A stretch of 64,000 nucleotides of DNA from NCBI RefSeq assembly GCF_001038455.1, contig NZ_LDUY01000007.1, positions 25,797 through 89,796 on the forward strand, given 5' to 3'. Both the position numbers and the translations under genes were made by a program. Origin of the DNA: Fructobacillus sp. EFB-N1. Lineage in GTDB: Bacteria > Bacillota > Bacilli > Lactobacillales > Lactobacillaceae. Of this stretch, positions 47,544-58,273 are shown piece by piece. The notes under the pieces were generated by a model. It worked only from the letters and a program-made list of their open reading frames with translations. It made no database searches and was not told where the DNA came from. Every line of letters begins with the position of its first letter. Position 1 is the first letter of the stretch.

Positions 47544-48755
47544 ATGCAGCGTATCGCATCACATAAAACAGACCGGCCATCTGCTTCAGAGTTGGACTGG
47601 GGCATGATTTTAATTTTAATCTTGCTGATGTTAATTGGTCTGTATTCCCTGTACTTTGCTATTTTAAACGGAGGTAAAGACGCCTCGCCCATTAAAGCTG
47701 TTATTATGCAGATTGTTTACTGGATTGCTGGTGGCGTGCTAATTGCCTTCATCATGCACTTTGATGCCTTCCAGCTCTGGCGATTAGCCCCATTGCTCTA
47801 TGCCATGTCCTTTGTCTTGCTGATTGCTGTTCTGATTTTTTACAATCGGGCTTTGTATGCGAATGCTGGTGCTAAGTCGTGGATTGTTATCGGGCCGGTT
47901 TCGATTCAACCAGCGGAATTTGTAAAACCGTTTTACATTGTGATGTTAGCGAAGATTGTTGCCACTCATAATCGTTTGTATCCAACGCACCGGGTTGATT
48001 CCGATTGGTTGTTAATTGCTAAGATTGCGGGATGCTTCTTACCGTTGGCTTTCTTAATCGCCTTACAAAACGATTTGGGAACGCTCCTTGTCTTTATGGC
48101 TATCACGGCTGGAATTGTCGTTGTTTCCGGTATTACCTGGCGGATTCTTGGACCTGTTTTTGCGGGCGTGGGTGTCTTAGGCGCTGGTATGATTTTCTTG
48201 GTGGCCTCAACCATTGGTCGAACCATCCTTGGGGCCTTGGGGTTCCAGTCTTACCAATTTGCTCGAATTGATGCCTGGTTGCACCCTGGACAAGATACTT
48301 CTAATACCGGTTATCAGACATATCAAAACCTCAAGGCAATCGGGTCTGGTCAACTTTTTGGGTCTGGTTTTGGTAACATGAAAGTCTTTGTGCCTGTTCG
48401 TGAATCGGATATGATTTTCTCAGTAATGGGTGAGTCCTTTGGTTTCATTGGGGGTGCCTTCTTAATCGCTTTGTACTTCTTTTTGATTTATCGCATGATT
48501 AAGGCAGCATTTAAGGCGAAAAACGCCTTTTATGCCTATATTGCGACAGGAGTCATTATGATGGTTTTGTTCCACGTCTTTGAAAACATTGGGATGAACA
48601 TCGGTCTCTTACCATTGACAGGAATTCCGCTACCCTTTATTTCACAGGGAGGGTCGTCGCTGGTTTCGAATATGATTGGAGTCGGGCTGATAATGTCGAT
48701 GTCTTATCAGCAGCAAAGCCGAACGTTCAACGATTCGAACGAATTTAATTTGTAA
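47544..48755 (+). CDS. rodA: RodA peptidoglycan glycosyltransferase (SEDS family)
   Basis: 403 residues, ten predicted membrane helices. SEDS signatures: KSWIVIGPVSIQPAEFVKP, QNDLGTLLVF, SGFGNMKVFVPVRESDMIFSVMGESFGFIGG and PLPFISQGGSSL near the C-terminus. The V-P-V-R-E-S-D loop with catalytic Asp is intact. RBS AAAAGGAAG upstream. With MreB/Mbl upstream it forms an elongation module. Confidence 0.93.
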   Translation: MQRIASHKTDRPSASELDWGMILILILLMLIGLYSLYFAILNGGKDASPIKAVIMQIVYWIAGGVLIAFIMHFDAFQLWRLAPLLYAMSFVLLIAVLIFYNRALYANAGAKSWIVIGPVSIQPAEFVKPFYIVMLAKIVATHNRLYPTHRVDSDWLLIAKIAGCFLPLAFLIALQNDLGTLLVFMAITAGIVVVSGITWRILGPVFAGVGVLGAGMIFLVASTIGRTILGALGFQSYQFARIDAWLHPGQDTSNTGYQTYQNLKAIGSGQLFGSGFGNMKVFVPVRESDMIFSVMGESFGFIGGAFLIALYFFLIYRMIKAAFKAKNAFYAYIATGVIMMVLFHVFENIGMNIGLLPLTGIPLPFISQGGSSLVSNMIGVGLIMSMSYQQQSRTFNDSNEFNL

Positions 48756-48764
48756 AAGGGTGCT

Positions 48765-49754
48765 ATGGAAGAACTTGCTGCAATTCATGAAAAAACACGG
48801 GTCTTATTGTCACAGCTACGCAGTGGGGATGTTTATGAATCACTGCCTGAGTTACTCTTTGTCTTAAAGGAAAATGCGGATATGGAGCCGGCTGAGCCAA
48901 CCCCTCGTCCCAGAGACTCGATGGCTGCCATTGAACAAATGCAGGTTTACCAGGATGTTTGGTCAGCCAATCATGAGGAATCAAATCAATTTGTGGCTGA
49001 TGATGACTTGCGAGCATTCGTGGACCAGTTGTCTTCACCGAGTGCAAAGATTCGTGATACTGGTGCATTCTTCTTTCTTGGTAATGCCATCCAAAACGGT
49101 CATCTCAGCCACCAGCAATTAGACTGGTTGACGGCTGAAATGATTAGCGACGAGCATTTACTCACTCAAATTTTGCAGGAAGAAAATGATGGTGCTTATG
49201 GTCGTTCCTTTGCACTGGCTATTCTTTCGATTTTATTGATGGCTGATCAGCAAGCTGCTGAGCCTTTTATTGGCCCAGAGTTGATGATGGCAATCGTTGA
49301 ACAGGTTAGCCTGTATACTCTGCTAGAGCGGGATACTCGCGGTTTCGTTCCTGGTCATGGATGGATTCATGCTTATACTCATTTAGCAAATATACTGGGT
49401 GCTATTTTTGACCGGACGGATGTTCCACGGTCTGACAAGCTGTTCTTGTTGGCTTGTATTATGACCAATTTCCGTCAATTAAATACACCGCTAACGATGG
49501 GGGAGCTGAACCGCCAAGTCGGTACCATCTTGCGCTTAAGTCGGAAGCATAGCCTTTATGCCGATTATTTACTGCTGTCATTAAAGTTGTGGCGGCAAGA
49601 CCTTGTGAACGAGCCCTTTGCACAAACTCGGTCACGCTGGCAGAAATTATATAATCGAGTTGATTTCTTCCAGCAAATTTTAGCTTTTGGTCAAGACCAG
49701 GTGCCTGAAAAGGTCTGGTCATATGTCCAAGAGACTAAGAATTACCTTTCTTAA
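48765..49754 (+). CDS. DUF2785 protein
   Basis: 329 residues, mostly helical. Family marks: IRDTGAFFFLGNAI, YGRSFALAILSILLMAD and LLERDTRGFVPGHGWIHAYTHLANILG. Nothing is known of its activity; the ERDxRG and GWxHAxxH clusters look like a conserved pocket. Starts 9 nt after rodA, so co-transcribed. Confidence 0.75.
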   Translation: MEELAAIHEKTRVLLSQLRSGDVYESLPELLFVLKENADMEPAEPTPRPRDSMAAIEQMQVYQDVWSANHEESNQFVADDDLRAFVDQLSSPSAKIRDTGAFFFLGNAIQNGHLSHQQLDWLTAEMISDEHLLTQILQEENDGAYGRSFALAILSILLMADQQAAEPFIGPELMMAIVEQVSLYTLLERDTRGFVPGHGWIHAYTHLANILGAIFDRTDVPRSDKLFLLACIMTNFRQLNTPLTMGELNRQVGTILRLSRKHSLYADYLLLSLKLWRQDLVNEPFAQTRSRWQKLYNRVDFFQQILAFGQDQVPEKVWSYVQETKNYLS

Positions 49755-49828
49755 TTGTCTTCGTCTCGCCAAATTGGCGAATGAAAAAATATTAACCCAT
49801 GACGTCCGCCTTTTTGGTGGGCAAATAA

Positions 49829-50983
<1,155 letters not shown>

Positions 50984-50996
50984 TTAATAATATTAA

Positions 50997-51038
50997 ATAA
51001 AAAACGTCCCTTGCATAAAAGCAAGGGACGTTTTTTTT
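50997..51038. terminator. Bidirectional terminator between ddl and usp
   Basis: AAAACGTCCCTTGC / GCAAGGGACGTTTT perfect stem, ATAAAA loop, T-run both ways. Confidence 0.93.
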
Positions 51039-51046
51039 ACTGATTT

Positions 51047-51505
51047 TTACTTTTGAGCGAGCTTTTCGCAACGAACAACCAAGACGTCGATTGTTGCCAT
51101 TCGAGTGACGAAAGCAGTGACAGAACCAACAACTAAACGCTCAACGGTGTTGAGTCCAGTTGCGCCAATCACAATCAAATCAGCTTTGATTTCTTTTGGA
51201 ATATCGGTTGCAATCATGGTCTTTGGTGAACCATAGTCAATCCGATATGAAACGTTTGAGAGGCCGGCATCAGTAGCCTCCTTCTTGTAAGTTTCCAATG
51301 ATTGACGGGCATCTTCTGTGATGGTATCAATCATGGTGTTATCAAAGGATGTGATGTTTTGAATGGCACGAGTATCAATGACATTAGCAATCACTAATTC
51401 AACGTTGCCGTCTTCTTTTGCCAGGGTAATTGCGCGCTTTAAGGCCGCCTCAGCTTCCTTTGAGCCATCCACTGGAACCAAAATCTTCTGGTAAGACTGT
51501 GTCAT
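51047..51505 (-). CDS. Universal stress protein UspA family
   Basis: 152 residues from ATG 51505 behind AGAGAGG; a 27-nt extension to 51532 is not needed. Usp fold with KILVPVDGSKEAEAALKRA and the ATP-binding loop GATGLNTVERLVVGSVT. General stress survival; mechanism unclear. Preceded on the same strand by a 6S/Lacto-usp-like RNA. Confidence 0.9.
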   Translation of the reverse strand: MTQSYQKILVPVDGSKEAEAALKRAITLAKEDGNVELVIANVIDTRAIQNITSFDNTMIDTITEDARQSLETYKKEATDAGLSNVSYRIDYGSPKTMIATDIPKEIKADLIVIGATGLNTVERLVVGSVTAFVTRMATIDVLVVRCEKLAQK

Positions 51506-51633
51506 CGTAAAGACCTCTCTTTCTAGGTTCATTATAAGTCTTTTAAGACGAAATAAAAAGTGGCCTCTATGGAATAGAAAATTAGTTGGTATTAAAAGTT
51601 GGCTCAGTTCTTTTTATATCAGTATGAATCCAC

Positions 51634-51800
51634 AAAAAAAGCCCGCCCGAAGGCGAGCCGTGGGTCATGCCCACGATACTCTATTGGTACCGTTAATCGC
51701 TACTCAGATTTTCCTCGAAATTATCGAGGTGGGCGTTTCACCGGGGGCTTTGACTACCGAACGAAAGGGCATGCCATGACCTGAGGATTCCCGTCCAAAA
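51634..51800 (-). ncRNA. 6S RNA / Lacto-usp-like structured RNA
   Basis: Minus-strand, non-coding segment between rarA and usp, ending in an intrinsic terminator GCTCGCC-TTCG-GGCGGGC plus T-run. Minus-strand hairpins include CGTGGG / CCCACG and CCTCGA-TAAT-TTCGAGG, and a long-range pairing GGTCA / TGACC with TGCCC / GGGCA. The place is telling: in lactic acid bacteria the Lacto-usp motif, proposed to be the local 6S RNA, lies upstream of usp. 6S RNA binds sigma-A RNA polymerase. Endpoints approximate; promoter not certain. Confidence 0.6.
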
Positions 51801-51959
51801 TAAAAAGGTTGTAAGGAAAAAGCTGTTAATGTAGCAATGCGTATACCAGAGTATTCACTAATAGTATACTGATTTTGTCTAAAAATACTAGTCTTGACAT
51901 TCTGATTTTTGTGAGTAATGACCAACAAAAATTGTCATTAAAAATCAGATTGGTATTGT

Positions 51960-53249
51960 TTATTTTAAGCCACGACGCTGTTGGTTTTTGAGACTTTGGT
52001 TGACGTCTTTTAACTGCTGCTCGAAATTCGAGTTACCCTTCGGCTGGAAGTAGGCATCATCCTTGATGGCATCTGGGAGGTATTGCTGAGCAACCCAGTC
52101 ATTGGGGAAGTCGTGAGGGTAGATGTAGTCGTTACCATGGCCGAGTTTCTCGGCGCCCTTGTAGTGACTATCGCGCAGATGGTCTGGGATAGCCTGGGCC
52201 TTTGAGCGGCCTGCTTGAGCGATGGCAGCATCCATCGCGGTGTAGGCTGAATTTGATTTGGGCGATAATGCTAACTCAATAATGGCATTGGCCAGTGGAA
52301 TCCGTGCCTCGGGCAGCCCTAATTTTTCAGCAGTTTGAATCGCTGTAACGGCACGTTGAGCGCCATTCGGGTTGGCGAGGCCGATATCCTCGTAGGCAAT
52401 CACAATCAGTCGGCGAACCAGGATTTGTAGGTCGCCGGCAATAATCAGTCGGGCGGCGTAGTGCAGGGCCGCATCGACATCTGATCCTCGAATAGATTTT
52501 TGCAAGGCCGAAATAATGTCATAGTGGGCATCACCATCCTTGTCGGCGACGAGTGACTGCCTCTGAGTCGTTTCTTCAACGACCTCCAAGGTCACCTGGA
52601 TAATTCCGTTTGCATCCGGCTTGGTCGAAAGGACTGCTAATTCCAAGGAATTTAGGGCGGAGCGAAGGTCGCCGTTAGTTGCCTGGCTAAGGTGGGTGAG
52701 GGCTTCTTCGCTTAGATTAACTTGGTAGTTGCCAAGTCCGTTTTCTTTATCTGTCAATGCCTGTTTGATGGCTTTTTTGATGTCTTGGTCACTCAAAGGT
52801 TGGACTTGGAAAATTTGGGTTCGGGAACGAATGGCTGGCGTGACGTTTAAGTATGGGTTCTCCGTTGTTGCCCCAATCAAGATAATCGCGCCCGATTCGA
52901 GGTGAGGGAGGAGAAAGTCTTGCTTGACCTTGTTGAGACGATGAATTTCATCCAAAAGAAGGACAACTGTCCCCGACATTTTTGCTTCTTCAGCAACGAC
53001 CTGTAAGTCCTTTTGCGAATCGGTTGCCGCGTTCAGGGCTCGAAAGGCAAAGTTTGTCGAACCGGCAATGGCCGAGGCAATCGAAGTCTTACCAGTTCCG
53101 GGTGGGCCATAAAGAATCATTGATGAAAGACGCTTGGCTTCCACCATCCGCCAAATGATTTTATTTTCGCCGACTAGGTCTTCTTGGCCAACGATTTTTT
53201 CAATTTTTGTTGGCCGCATCCGGTAGGCCAGTGGTTTTTGTCCGGGCAT
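51960..53249 (-). CDS. rarA: Replication-associated recombination protein RarA
   Basis: 429 residues, AAA+ ATPase at stalled forks. N-terminal AYRMRPTKIEKIVGQEDL, Walker [10 protein letters not shown], Walker B LLLDEIHRLNK, GATTENP sensor 1, then C-terminal tetramer domain with YEDIGLANP and KGAEKLGHGNDYIYPHDFP. RBS AAAGGAG upstream on the minus strand. No cysteine. Confidence 0.95.
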   Translation of the reverse strand: MPGQKPLAYRMRPTKIEKIVGQEDLVGENKIIWRMVEAKRLSSMILYGPPGTGKTSIASAIAGSTNFAFRALNAATDSQKDLQVVAEEAKMSGTVVLLLDEIHRLNKVKQDFLLPHLESGAIILIGATTENPYLNVTPAIRSRTQIFQVQPLSDQDIKKAIKQALTDKENGLGNYQVNLSEEALTHLSQATNGDLRSALNSLELAVLSTKPDANGIIQVTLEVVEETTQRQSLVADKDGDAHYDIISALQKSIRGSDVDAALHYAARLIIAGDLQILVRRLIVIAYEDIGLANPNGAQRAVTAIQTAEKLGLPEARIPLANAIIELALSPKSNSAYTAMDAAIAQAGRSKAQAIPDHLRDSHYKGAEKLGHGNDYIYPHDFPNDWVAQQYLPDAIKDDAYFQPKGNSNFEQQLKDVNQSLKNQQRRGLK

Positions 53250-53283
53250 GAAGGCTCCTTTATCAGTATGGCTTTGTCTTGAT

Positions 53284-53311
53284 AAAAAAGAAGCCGGTTG
53301 AAACCGGCTTC
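53284..53311 (-). terminator. Terminator after YueI-family gene
   Basis: GAAGCCGGTT-TC-AACCGGCTTC with a T-run on the minus strand; it lies between the DUF1694 gene and rarA, so rarA may need its own promoter. Confidence 0.82.
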
Positions 53312-53317
53312 GTCAGG

Positions 53318-53692
53318 TTACAGGTCAATTGATTCCTGGTTTACGGCTGATTTTGCCGCAAGAATGACCGCGTAGGGGTTATCAGTTTGTGTTGTTCTTT
53401 CAAAATCGGATAAAAGGGTATAGGGGTGATTGGTGCTGACGGCCATTTGCAAGTAGTTGATGTAGGCATCACCACAAGCATCCTGGTCAATCAGTAAGGT
53501 CGTATCTGGCCAGTTGGCCATCCGTGCCTTGAGTTCATCTTGAACTTGGCTATCGTCGGCCTTTGATTCTTTAACGGCCGCGACTACTCGTTCACGAAAA
53601 GTGCCTAGGTAAAGGCGCTGTTCATCAGGGTTAATCTTGGGACCACCATTACCTTGCTGCCCCTGTTCTAAACGGCTGTTAACATCATCCAT
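53318..53692 (-). CDS. DUF1694 (YueI-family) protein
   Basis: 124 residues from ATG 53692; a TTG 15 nt earlier would include the GGAGGA site, so the later ATG is right. Family pattern MDDVNSRLEQG then PDEQRLYLGTFRERVVAAV and YTLLSDFERTTQTDNPYAVILAAKSAVN. Resembles a small L30e-like fold; function unknown. Confidence 0.82.
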   Translation of the reverse strand: MDDVNSRLEQGQQGNGGPKINPDEQRLYLGTFRERVVAAVKESKADDSQVQDELKARMANWPDTTLLIDQDACGDAYINYLQMAVSTNHPYTLLSDFERTTQTDNPYAVILAAKSAVNQESIDL

Positions 53693-53921
53693 TGGGTTAT
53701 CCTCCAATTACTTTACTACAGACAATTATACGGAAAAAGCTGTGGAGATTAAAGGCTTGTCTGCTATTTTCGGGTGTTATCCAACATTTGTCGGTTGATT
53801 GATTTAGTCTATTGAATGCTGTTAATGAAAAATCCGAAGCGGTGAAGATTTTATTAGAATTGGTCTAGTAAATCCAGTGAAACTTTGTCCCGTTTCATCA
53901 GTGGACATGTCAAAAAATCCA

Positions 53922-53930
53922 TGTTATATT
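53922..53930 (+). promoter_or_regulatory. Extended -10 promoter of thiamin operon
   Basis: TGTTATATT just upstream of the TPP aptamer; -35 poorly conserved. Confidence 0.5.
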
Positions 53931-53951
53931 GATTTCGAAAATTGAATACGA

Positions 53952-54027
53952 ATTATCTGGGGTGCCGACTGGCTGAGATTATACCCATTGAACCTGATTA
54001 GATTAAAGTCTGCGTAGGAAGATAGTG
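53952..54027 (+). promoter_or_regulatory. TPP riboswitch aptamer (THI box)
   Basis: Conserved core in order: CTGGGGTGCC, GGCTGAGA, ATACCC, TTGAACCTGAT and GCGTAGGAAG, closed by TATCT / AGATA. Binds thiamin pyrophosphate and controls the downstream operon through the terminator at 54044-54085. Confidence 0.95.
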
Positions 54028-54043
54028 ATGATAGTTTTTTTTG

Positions 54044-54085
54044 AAAGCTGTTTTTGCGTTTTTTGACGTAGAAACAGCTTTTTTG
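54044..54085 (+). terminator. Riboswitch expression-platform terminator
   Basis: AAAGCTGTTT / AAACAGCTTT stem with a long loop and T-run, 17 nt after the aptamer; expected to form when TPP is bound. Confidence 0.85.
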
Positions 54086-54165
54086 TTCAATTTTTAACAA
54101 AAGGGGATAGCAGCTGCAAGGGAAAACTGATTTTTTGGCGGTCAGACCCAGAAGGGAGAAAAGAG

Positions 54166-54363
54166 ATGGTCACAATTAATGGCGAACAGATTGACAACAT
54201 CGCTGGTGGAACGGTTTTGAGTTTACTTGAAGAACAAAACCGTCATCAGGAAAATGTGGTTGTTGAACTCAATGGTCAAATTTTATCGAAAGCGGCTTTG
54301 GCTGAAACGGTGCTGGTTGAGAACGACAAAGTGGAAATTATTGCTTTTGTAGGTGGGGGTTAG
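54166..54363 (+). CDS. thiS: Sulfur carrier protein ThiS
   Basis: 65 residues, ubiquitin-like, ending in the required Gly-Gly (AFVGGG, one extra Gly). Its C-terminus is adenylated by ThiF and thiocarboxylated to supply sulfur for the thiazole ring. RBS GGGAGAAAAGAG. Five nt to thiF. Confidence 0.93.
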   Translation: MVTINGEQIDNIAGGTVLSLLEEQNRHQENVVVELNGQILSKAALAETVLVENDKVEIIAFVGGG

Positions 54364-54368
54364 GGAAA

Positions 54369-55022
54369 ATGACAACGATTGCAATTGACGGCCAGGCGGT
54401 GGAATCCGTCTACCTAAAAATGAAGGATCGCAATGTAGCTGACAGTCAGGAAAAGTTGGCAGCTGCTCATGTGACGATTGCCGGTTCAGGGGGATTGGGG
54501 TCTAATATTGCCATTGCGCTGGCCCGGGCCGGGGTTGGTCATTTGACCTTGATTGATTTTGATGAAATTGAACATAGCAACTTGAACCGTCAGCAGTTTA
54601 AGCTAAGCCAGGTTGGCTTACCAAAGGTGTTGGCCCTGAAACAAAACATCCTGGAGTTTAACCCCTTTGTTGAGGTGACGACTTGGCAGGAACTAGTGAC
54701 GGAGGACAATGTGTTGGACCTCTTCACCGGTGCCAATATTATCTGTGAAGCTTTTGATGATCAAAATGCGAAAGCAATGCTATTACGGCGGGCGCAAGAG
54801 GTTTTGCCAGAAACGCCGATCGTGATGGGCAACGGCTTAGCCGGTGTTCACGACGCTAATCAAATTCAAACCGTCCGGCAAAGTAACCATGTTTACCTTT
54901 GTGGTGATGGCCAAACCAAGGGAGCAGAAGGTTTGATGGCCGCTCGTGTTCTGATTTGTGCGGGTCATCAGGCGAATCAAATCCTACGTTTAATTCTAGA
55001 AAAAGAGACAGTAGAGGAGTAA
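54369..55022 (+). CDS. thiF: ThiS adenylyltransferase ThiF
   Basis: 217 residues, E1-like. Nucleotide loop AGSGGLGSNIAIALARAGVG (20 residues), LIDFDEIEHSNLNRQQF and the VLALKQNILEFNPFV strand. Two Cys-containing segments near the end (YLCGDG and ICAGHQ) may hold the sulfur-transfer step. Short family 2 form compared with E. coli ThiF. Confidence 0.92.
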   Translation: MTTIAIDGQAVESVYLKMKDRNVADSQEKLAAAHVTIAGSGGLGSNIAIALARAGVGHLTLIDFDEIEHSNLNRQQFKLSQVGLPKVLALKQNILEFNPFVEVTTWQELVTEDNVLDLFTGANIICEAFDDQNAKAMLLRRAQEVLPETPIVMGNGLAGVHDANQIQTVRQSNHVYLCGDGQTKGAEGLMAARVLICAGHQANQILRLILEKETVEE

Positions 55023-55025
55023 AAA

Positions 55026-55796
55026 ATGTCGACAAATGATCCATTGGTCATCGGTGGCCACCAGTTTGAATCACGCTTTATTTTGGGCTCTGGTAAGTAC
55101 TCATACGAGCTGATTGACTCAGCGGTTAACCATGCCAAAGCGGAAATTATCACGATGGCTCTTCGCCGAACGAGTATAGCTGAGGAAAACATTTTAAACT
55201 TTATTCCGCAGGGAACAACAATCCTGCCAAACACTTCGGGGTGCACGAACGCTGAGGAGGCAATCCGGATGGCGCGAATTGCTCGTGAGCTGAGTGGGAG
55301 TGATTTTATTAAACTAGAAGTGATTCCTGATAAGCAGTATTTGATGCCCGATAACTATGAAACGTTAAAGACAACCGAAGTCTTGGCCAAGGAAGGCTTT
55401 ATTGTCATGCCTTATGTCTTGCCTGATTTCAATATTGCAAAGCAATTAGTCGATGCAGGTGCTGCTGCCGTCATGCCATTGGGAGCACCAATTGGCACTA
55501 ATAAGGGCCTTTCAAACAAAGATTTGATTCAAATTTTGGTCGACGAGATTGACCTGCCAATTATTGTGGATGCCGGAATCGGCCGTCCCAGTCAAGCGGC
55601 CGAAGCAATGGAAATGGGTGTAGATGCCATCATGGCTAATACGGCAATGGCAACAGCGGGGGACATTCCCCTGATGGCCGAAGCCTTTCACTTAGCGATT
55701 GAGGCTGGTCGCAAGGCTTACCTGGCAAAACCAGGACGAATATTGACGAAAAAGGCTGCACCATCATCACCGCTGGCAGGTGTGAGCCTTGGTTAG
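55026..55796 (+). CDS. thiG: Thiazole synthase ThiG
   Basis: 256 residues, TIM barrel joining DXP, ThiS-thiocarboxylate and dehydroglycine. Schiff-base Lys96 in FIKLEVIPD; also FILGSGKY, LPNTSGCT, MPLGAPIGTN and VDAGIGRPSQAAEAMEMG. No thiO or thiH, source of dehydroglycine, occurs in the window, and no thiC/thiD/thiE either, so the pathway is incomplete locally. Confidence 0.95.
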   Translation: MSTNDPLVIGGHQFESRFILGSGKYSYELIDSAVNHAKAEIITMALRRTSIAEENILNFIPQGTTILPNTSGCTNAEEAIRMARIARELSGSDFIKLEVIPDKQYLMPDNYETLKTTEVLAKEGFIVMPYVLPDFNIAKQLVDAGAAAVMPLGAPIGTNKGLSNKDLIQILVDEIDLPIIVDAGIGRPSQAAEAMEMGVDAIMANTAMATAGDIPLMAEAFHLAIEAGRKAYLAKPGRILTKKAAPSSPLAGVSLG

Positions 55797-55813
55797 AAAG
55801 GAAGGGAGTGGCC

Positions 55814-57072
55814 ATGATCCAGCCGAAACGGGCAAGGCTTCATCTATCATTAGCACAGAAAATCATCTTGATTAATTTTCTTGGTTGGGTTTTTATCTAT
55901 GCCGATCGAACAATCTTAAATCCAGTGATGCCGGAAATTCAACGGTCTTTTGGTCTGAGCCATGCTGAATTGGGACTGATTTCATCTGTTTTTTTTTAAC
56001 CTATACGGTTAGTCAGTTACCATTTTCACGTTTGGCTGATGGTCACTCGAAGAAGCTTGTTGTCGCTTTGGGCTTTTTCTTCTTTGCAGTAATGACTTTT
56101 CTATCGGGTATCGTGCCAACCTTTACTCTTTTTCTATTGGTGCGATCTCTGGTTGGTTTAGGGCAGGGCAGCTTTTACGGTCCGGCCTATGGATTAATTA
56201 ATGAAAACCTTAGTGACCGCCATGCAACTTTGGGCATGGCCATTATTAATAGCGGGCAGGGTGTTGGACAGATTCTTGGCACCTTGCTGGCTAGTACGTT
56301 GGTAATTCAAAATCAGGACCACTGGTCAACCCCCTTTTTAGTGCTTGCCTTACCGACGGTGATGGTCGGTTTCCTGTACCTGTATGGCCTACCTAAAGAG
56401 GGCCGGCCAATTCGGTATGGGGGAAAGTCGGTGAATGCACGCGGTGGCCAACAGCAATCGCTCATCTCGTCGTTAGCAGCAAAATTAGCGCCAAAAATTT
56501 GGCGACCGTTTTTCAAACGGCCACTAGTTGGTGCCTATTGGCTTTTGTTTTGCTCGATTTATGGCCAGATTGCCATGTTAACTTGGTTGCCAACCTTTTT
56601 GTTGGGAATGAAAAATATTGACCAACGCTTTGTCGGTTTGATTGCTTCGATTGTGCCTTTGATTGCGATTCCAAGTGCCTTAATTTTGGCGAAAAAATTA
56701 GATCAAACAGCACATGCTAGACGATTTCTGTACCTTTTTGTACCGTTGTCGGCCTTGGCATTGGTGTTAGGCAGTCTGAGTCAAAATTCAACGCAGATTG
56801 TTTTGGCACTGATTTTGTATGGGTTGACCGGGAAAATGACGATTGACCCACTGTTGCTGCAAGTTATTCGTCGCCATGCACCAAAGGGGCGAGTCGCAAC
56901 AACCTTTGGGCTCTATAACTTTATGGGGATGTTGGCCTCGATTACGGCGCCATATCTGACGGGCTGGTTAACGGATGTGACTGGAACTTTTTCGGTTGGT
57001 TTTGATTTAGCAGCGGCCTTGCTGTTGTTGGGGTTACTTGGTTTTGGATTGAGTCAGAGAAATGCAGGATAA
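55814..57072 (+). pseudogene. MFS transporter in thiamin operon, frameshifted at a T9 tract
   Basis: Two frames make one MFS protein of about 420 residues. The first (ATG 55814, RBS GGAAGGGAG) runs through NFLGWVFIYADRTILNPVMP and stops at TAA 55997-55999 inside a run of nine T (55989-55997). Shifting back one base at the run gives SSVFFLTYTVSQLPFSRLAD and the rest of the protein to 57072. Ten T would restore it. Other motifs such as GQGSFYGPAYGLINE are intact, so damage looks recent, or slippage rescues it. Riboswitch control suggests a thiamin precursor transporter. Confidence 0.75.
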
Positions 57073-58261
57073 AAAAATTACCGACCTTTTGGAGAGTTTT
57101 CAAGCAATTGGTCGCACGAAAAATCAGGGTTATACGCGGACGGTTTATGACCAGGCCTGGTGTCAGGCACAGAAGCAGTGTGTCAACATTATCAAGGAAT
57201 TGGGACTGGTACCCTGGGTTGATGAAATTGGCAACTTGTATGCGACTGCTGATTTAACTTGGCCCAAAGAACCTGTAATTTTGGTTGGTTCGCACCTGGA
57301 TACTGTTGTCGATGGTGGCCTATATGATGGCCTTTATGGCGCTTGAGCTGCTGTCTTGTCGGTTAGTCAGGTGACCAAATCAGAACAACGTTTGCGACAG
57401 CCACTCGTTGCCGTTATTTTTTCAGAAGAGGAAGGATCACGCTTTGATGCGACTTTTACGGGCTCACAATATTTACTTGAACGGGATTTGAAGGGCTTTG
57501 ATGCCTTGGATGATGTTCAGGGACAGACCTTCGGCCAAGTTCGTCAAGCTGCGGTGGCTGCCCTGAGTCCCTTTGTTCAAACGGCGTCATGCTTAAAGAT
57601 TACCCAATACCTAGAACTGCATATCGAACAGGGGCCGATTTTAGAGAATACGGGGACCAATATTGGTATTGTAACGACCATTGTTGGTCAGGAACGCTTT
57701 TTGATTCAGTTGGTGGGGCAGGCTAACCATGCTGGAACAACACCAATGGATTGCCGTGATGATGCCTGCCAACAAGCAGTTAGTTTGTTGGCGGACCTTT
57801 ACCGTGAGTTAGCGCAGATTCCTGATTTACGCTACACCATTGGCAAAGTTCAGTTGGAGCCTAATGTAGCCAATGTGATTCCTGGCCTGGTTACTTTTTC
57901 GTTGGACTTACGCCACCAAGACCAGTCGGTTTTGTCAGAAGCTGTTGGTGTGGTGGCCAAACTAGTGGACCGGTATCGGGCAAAACTTGAGCGGACTACG
58001 GCAGTTATGCCCACCCAAATGGATATGGGTCTTCAGGGGGAGATTGCGGAAGCATGCCAATCAGTTGGTCTGACGCACCAATTCTTATCATCTGGTGCAG
58101 GTCATGATGCGCAGGTGATGGGGGAACAAGTGCCGACTGCCGTGATTTTTGTCCCCAGCGTTGGCGGGGTTAGTCATGTACCAGATGAGAAGACAACACC
58201 AGCAGATTTGGAAAATGGCCAACGGGTTTTGACGGCCGTTTTGGCAAAATTAGTGGGGTAG
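57062..58261 (+). pseudogene. M20-family amidohydrolase with in-frame TGA (YlmB / carbamoylase type)
   Basis: 399 residues if read through TGA 57344-57346. Zn-dependent M20 marks are on both sides: GSHLDTV and DGGLYDG before; FSEEEGSRF, LHIEQGPIL, QANHAGTTPMDCRDD and SSGAGHDAQ after. The stop falls at codon 95 within the loop where relatives read GVxAAL-like. Overlaps the MFS gene by 11 nt. In Bacillus, YlmB of this superfamily deformylates formylaminopyrimidine for thiamin salvage, which fits the TPP riboswitch (inference). Confidence 0.75.
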
Positions 58262-58273
58262 TATGAACAAGAC

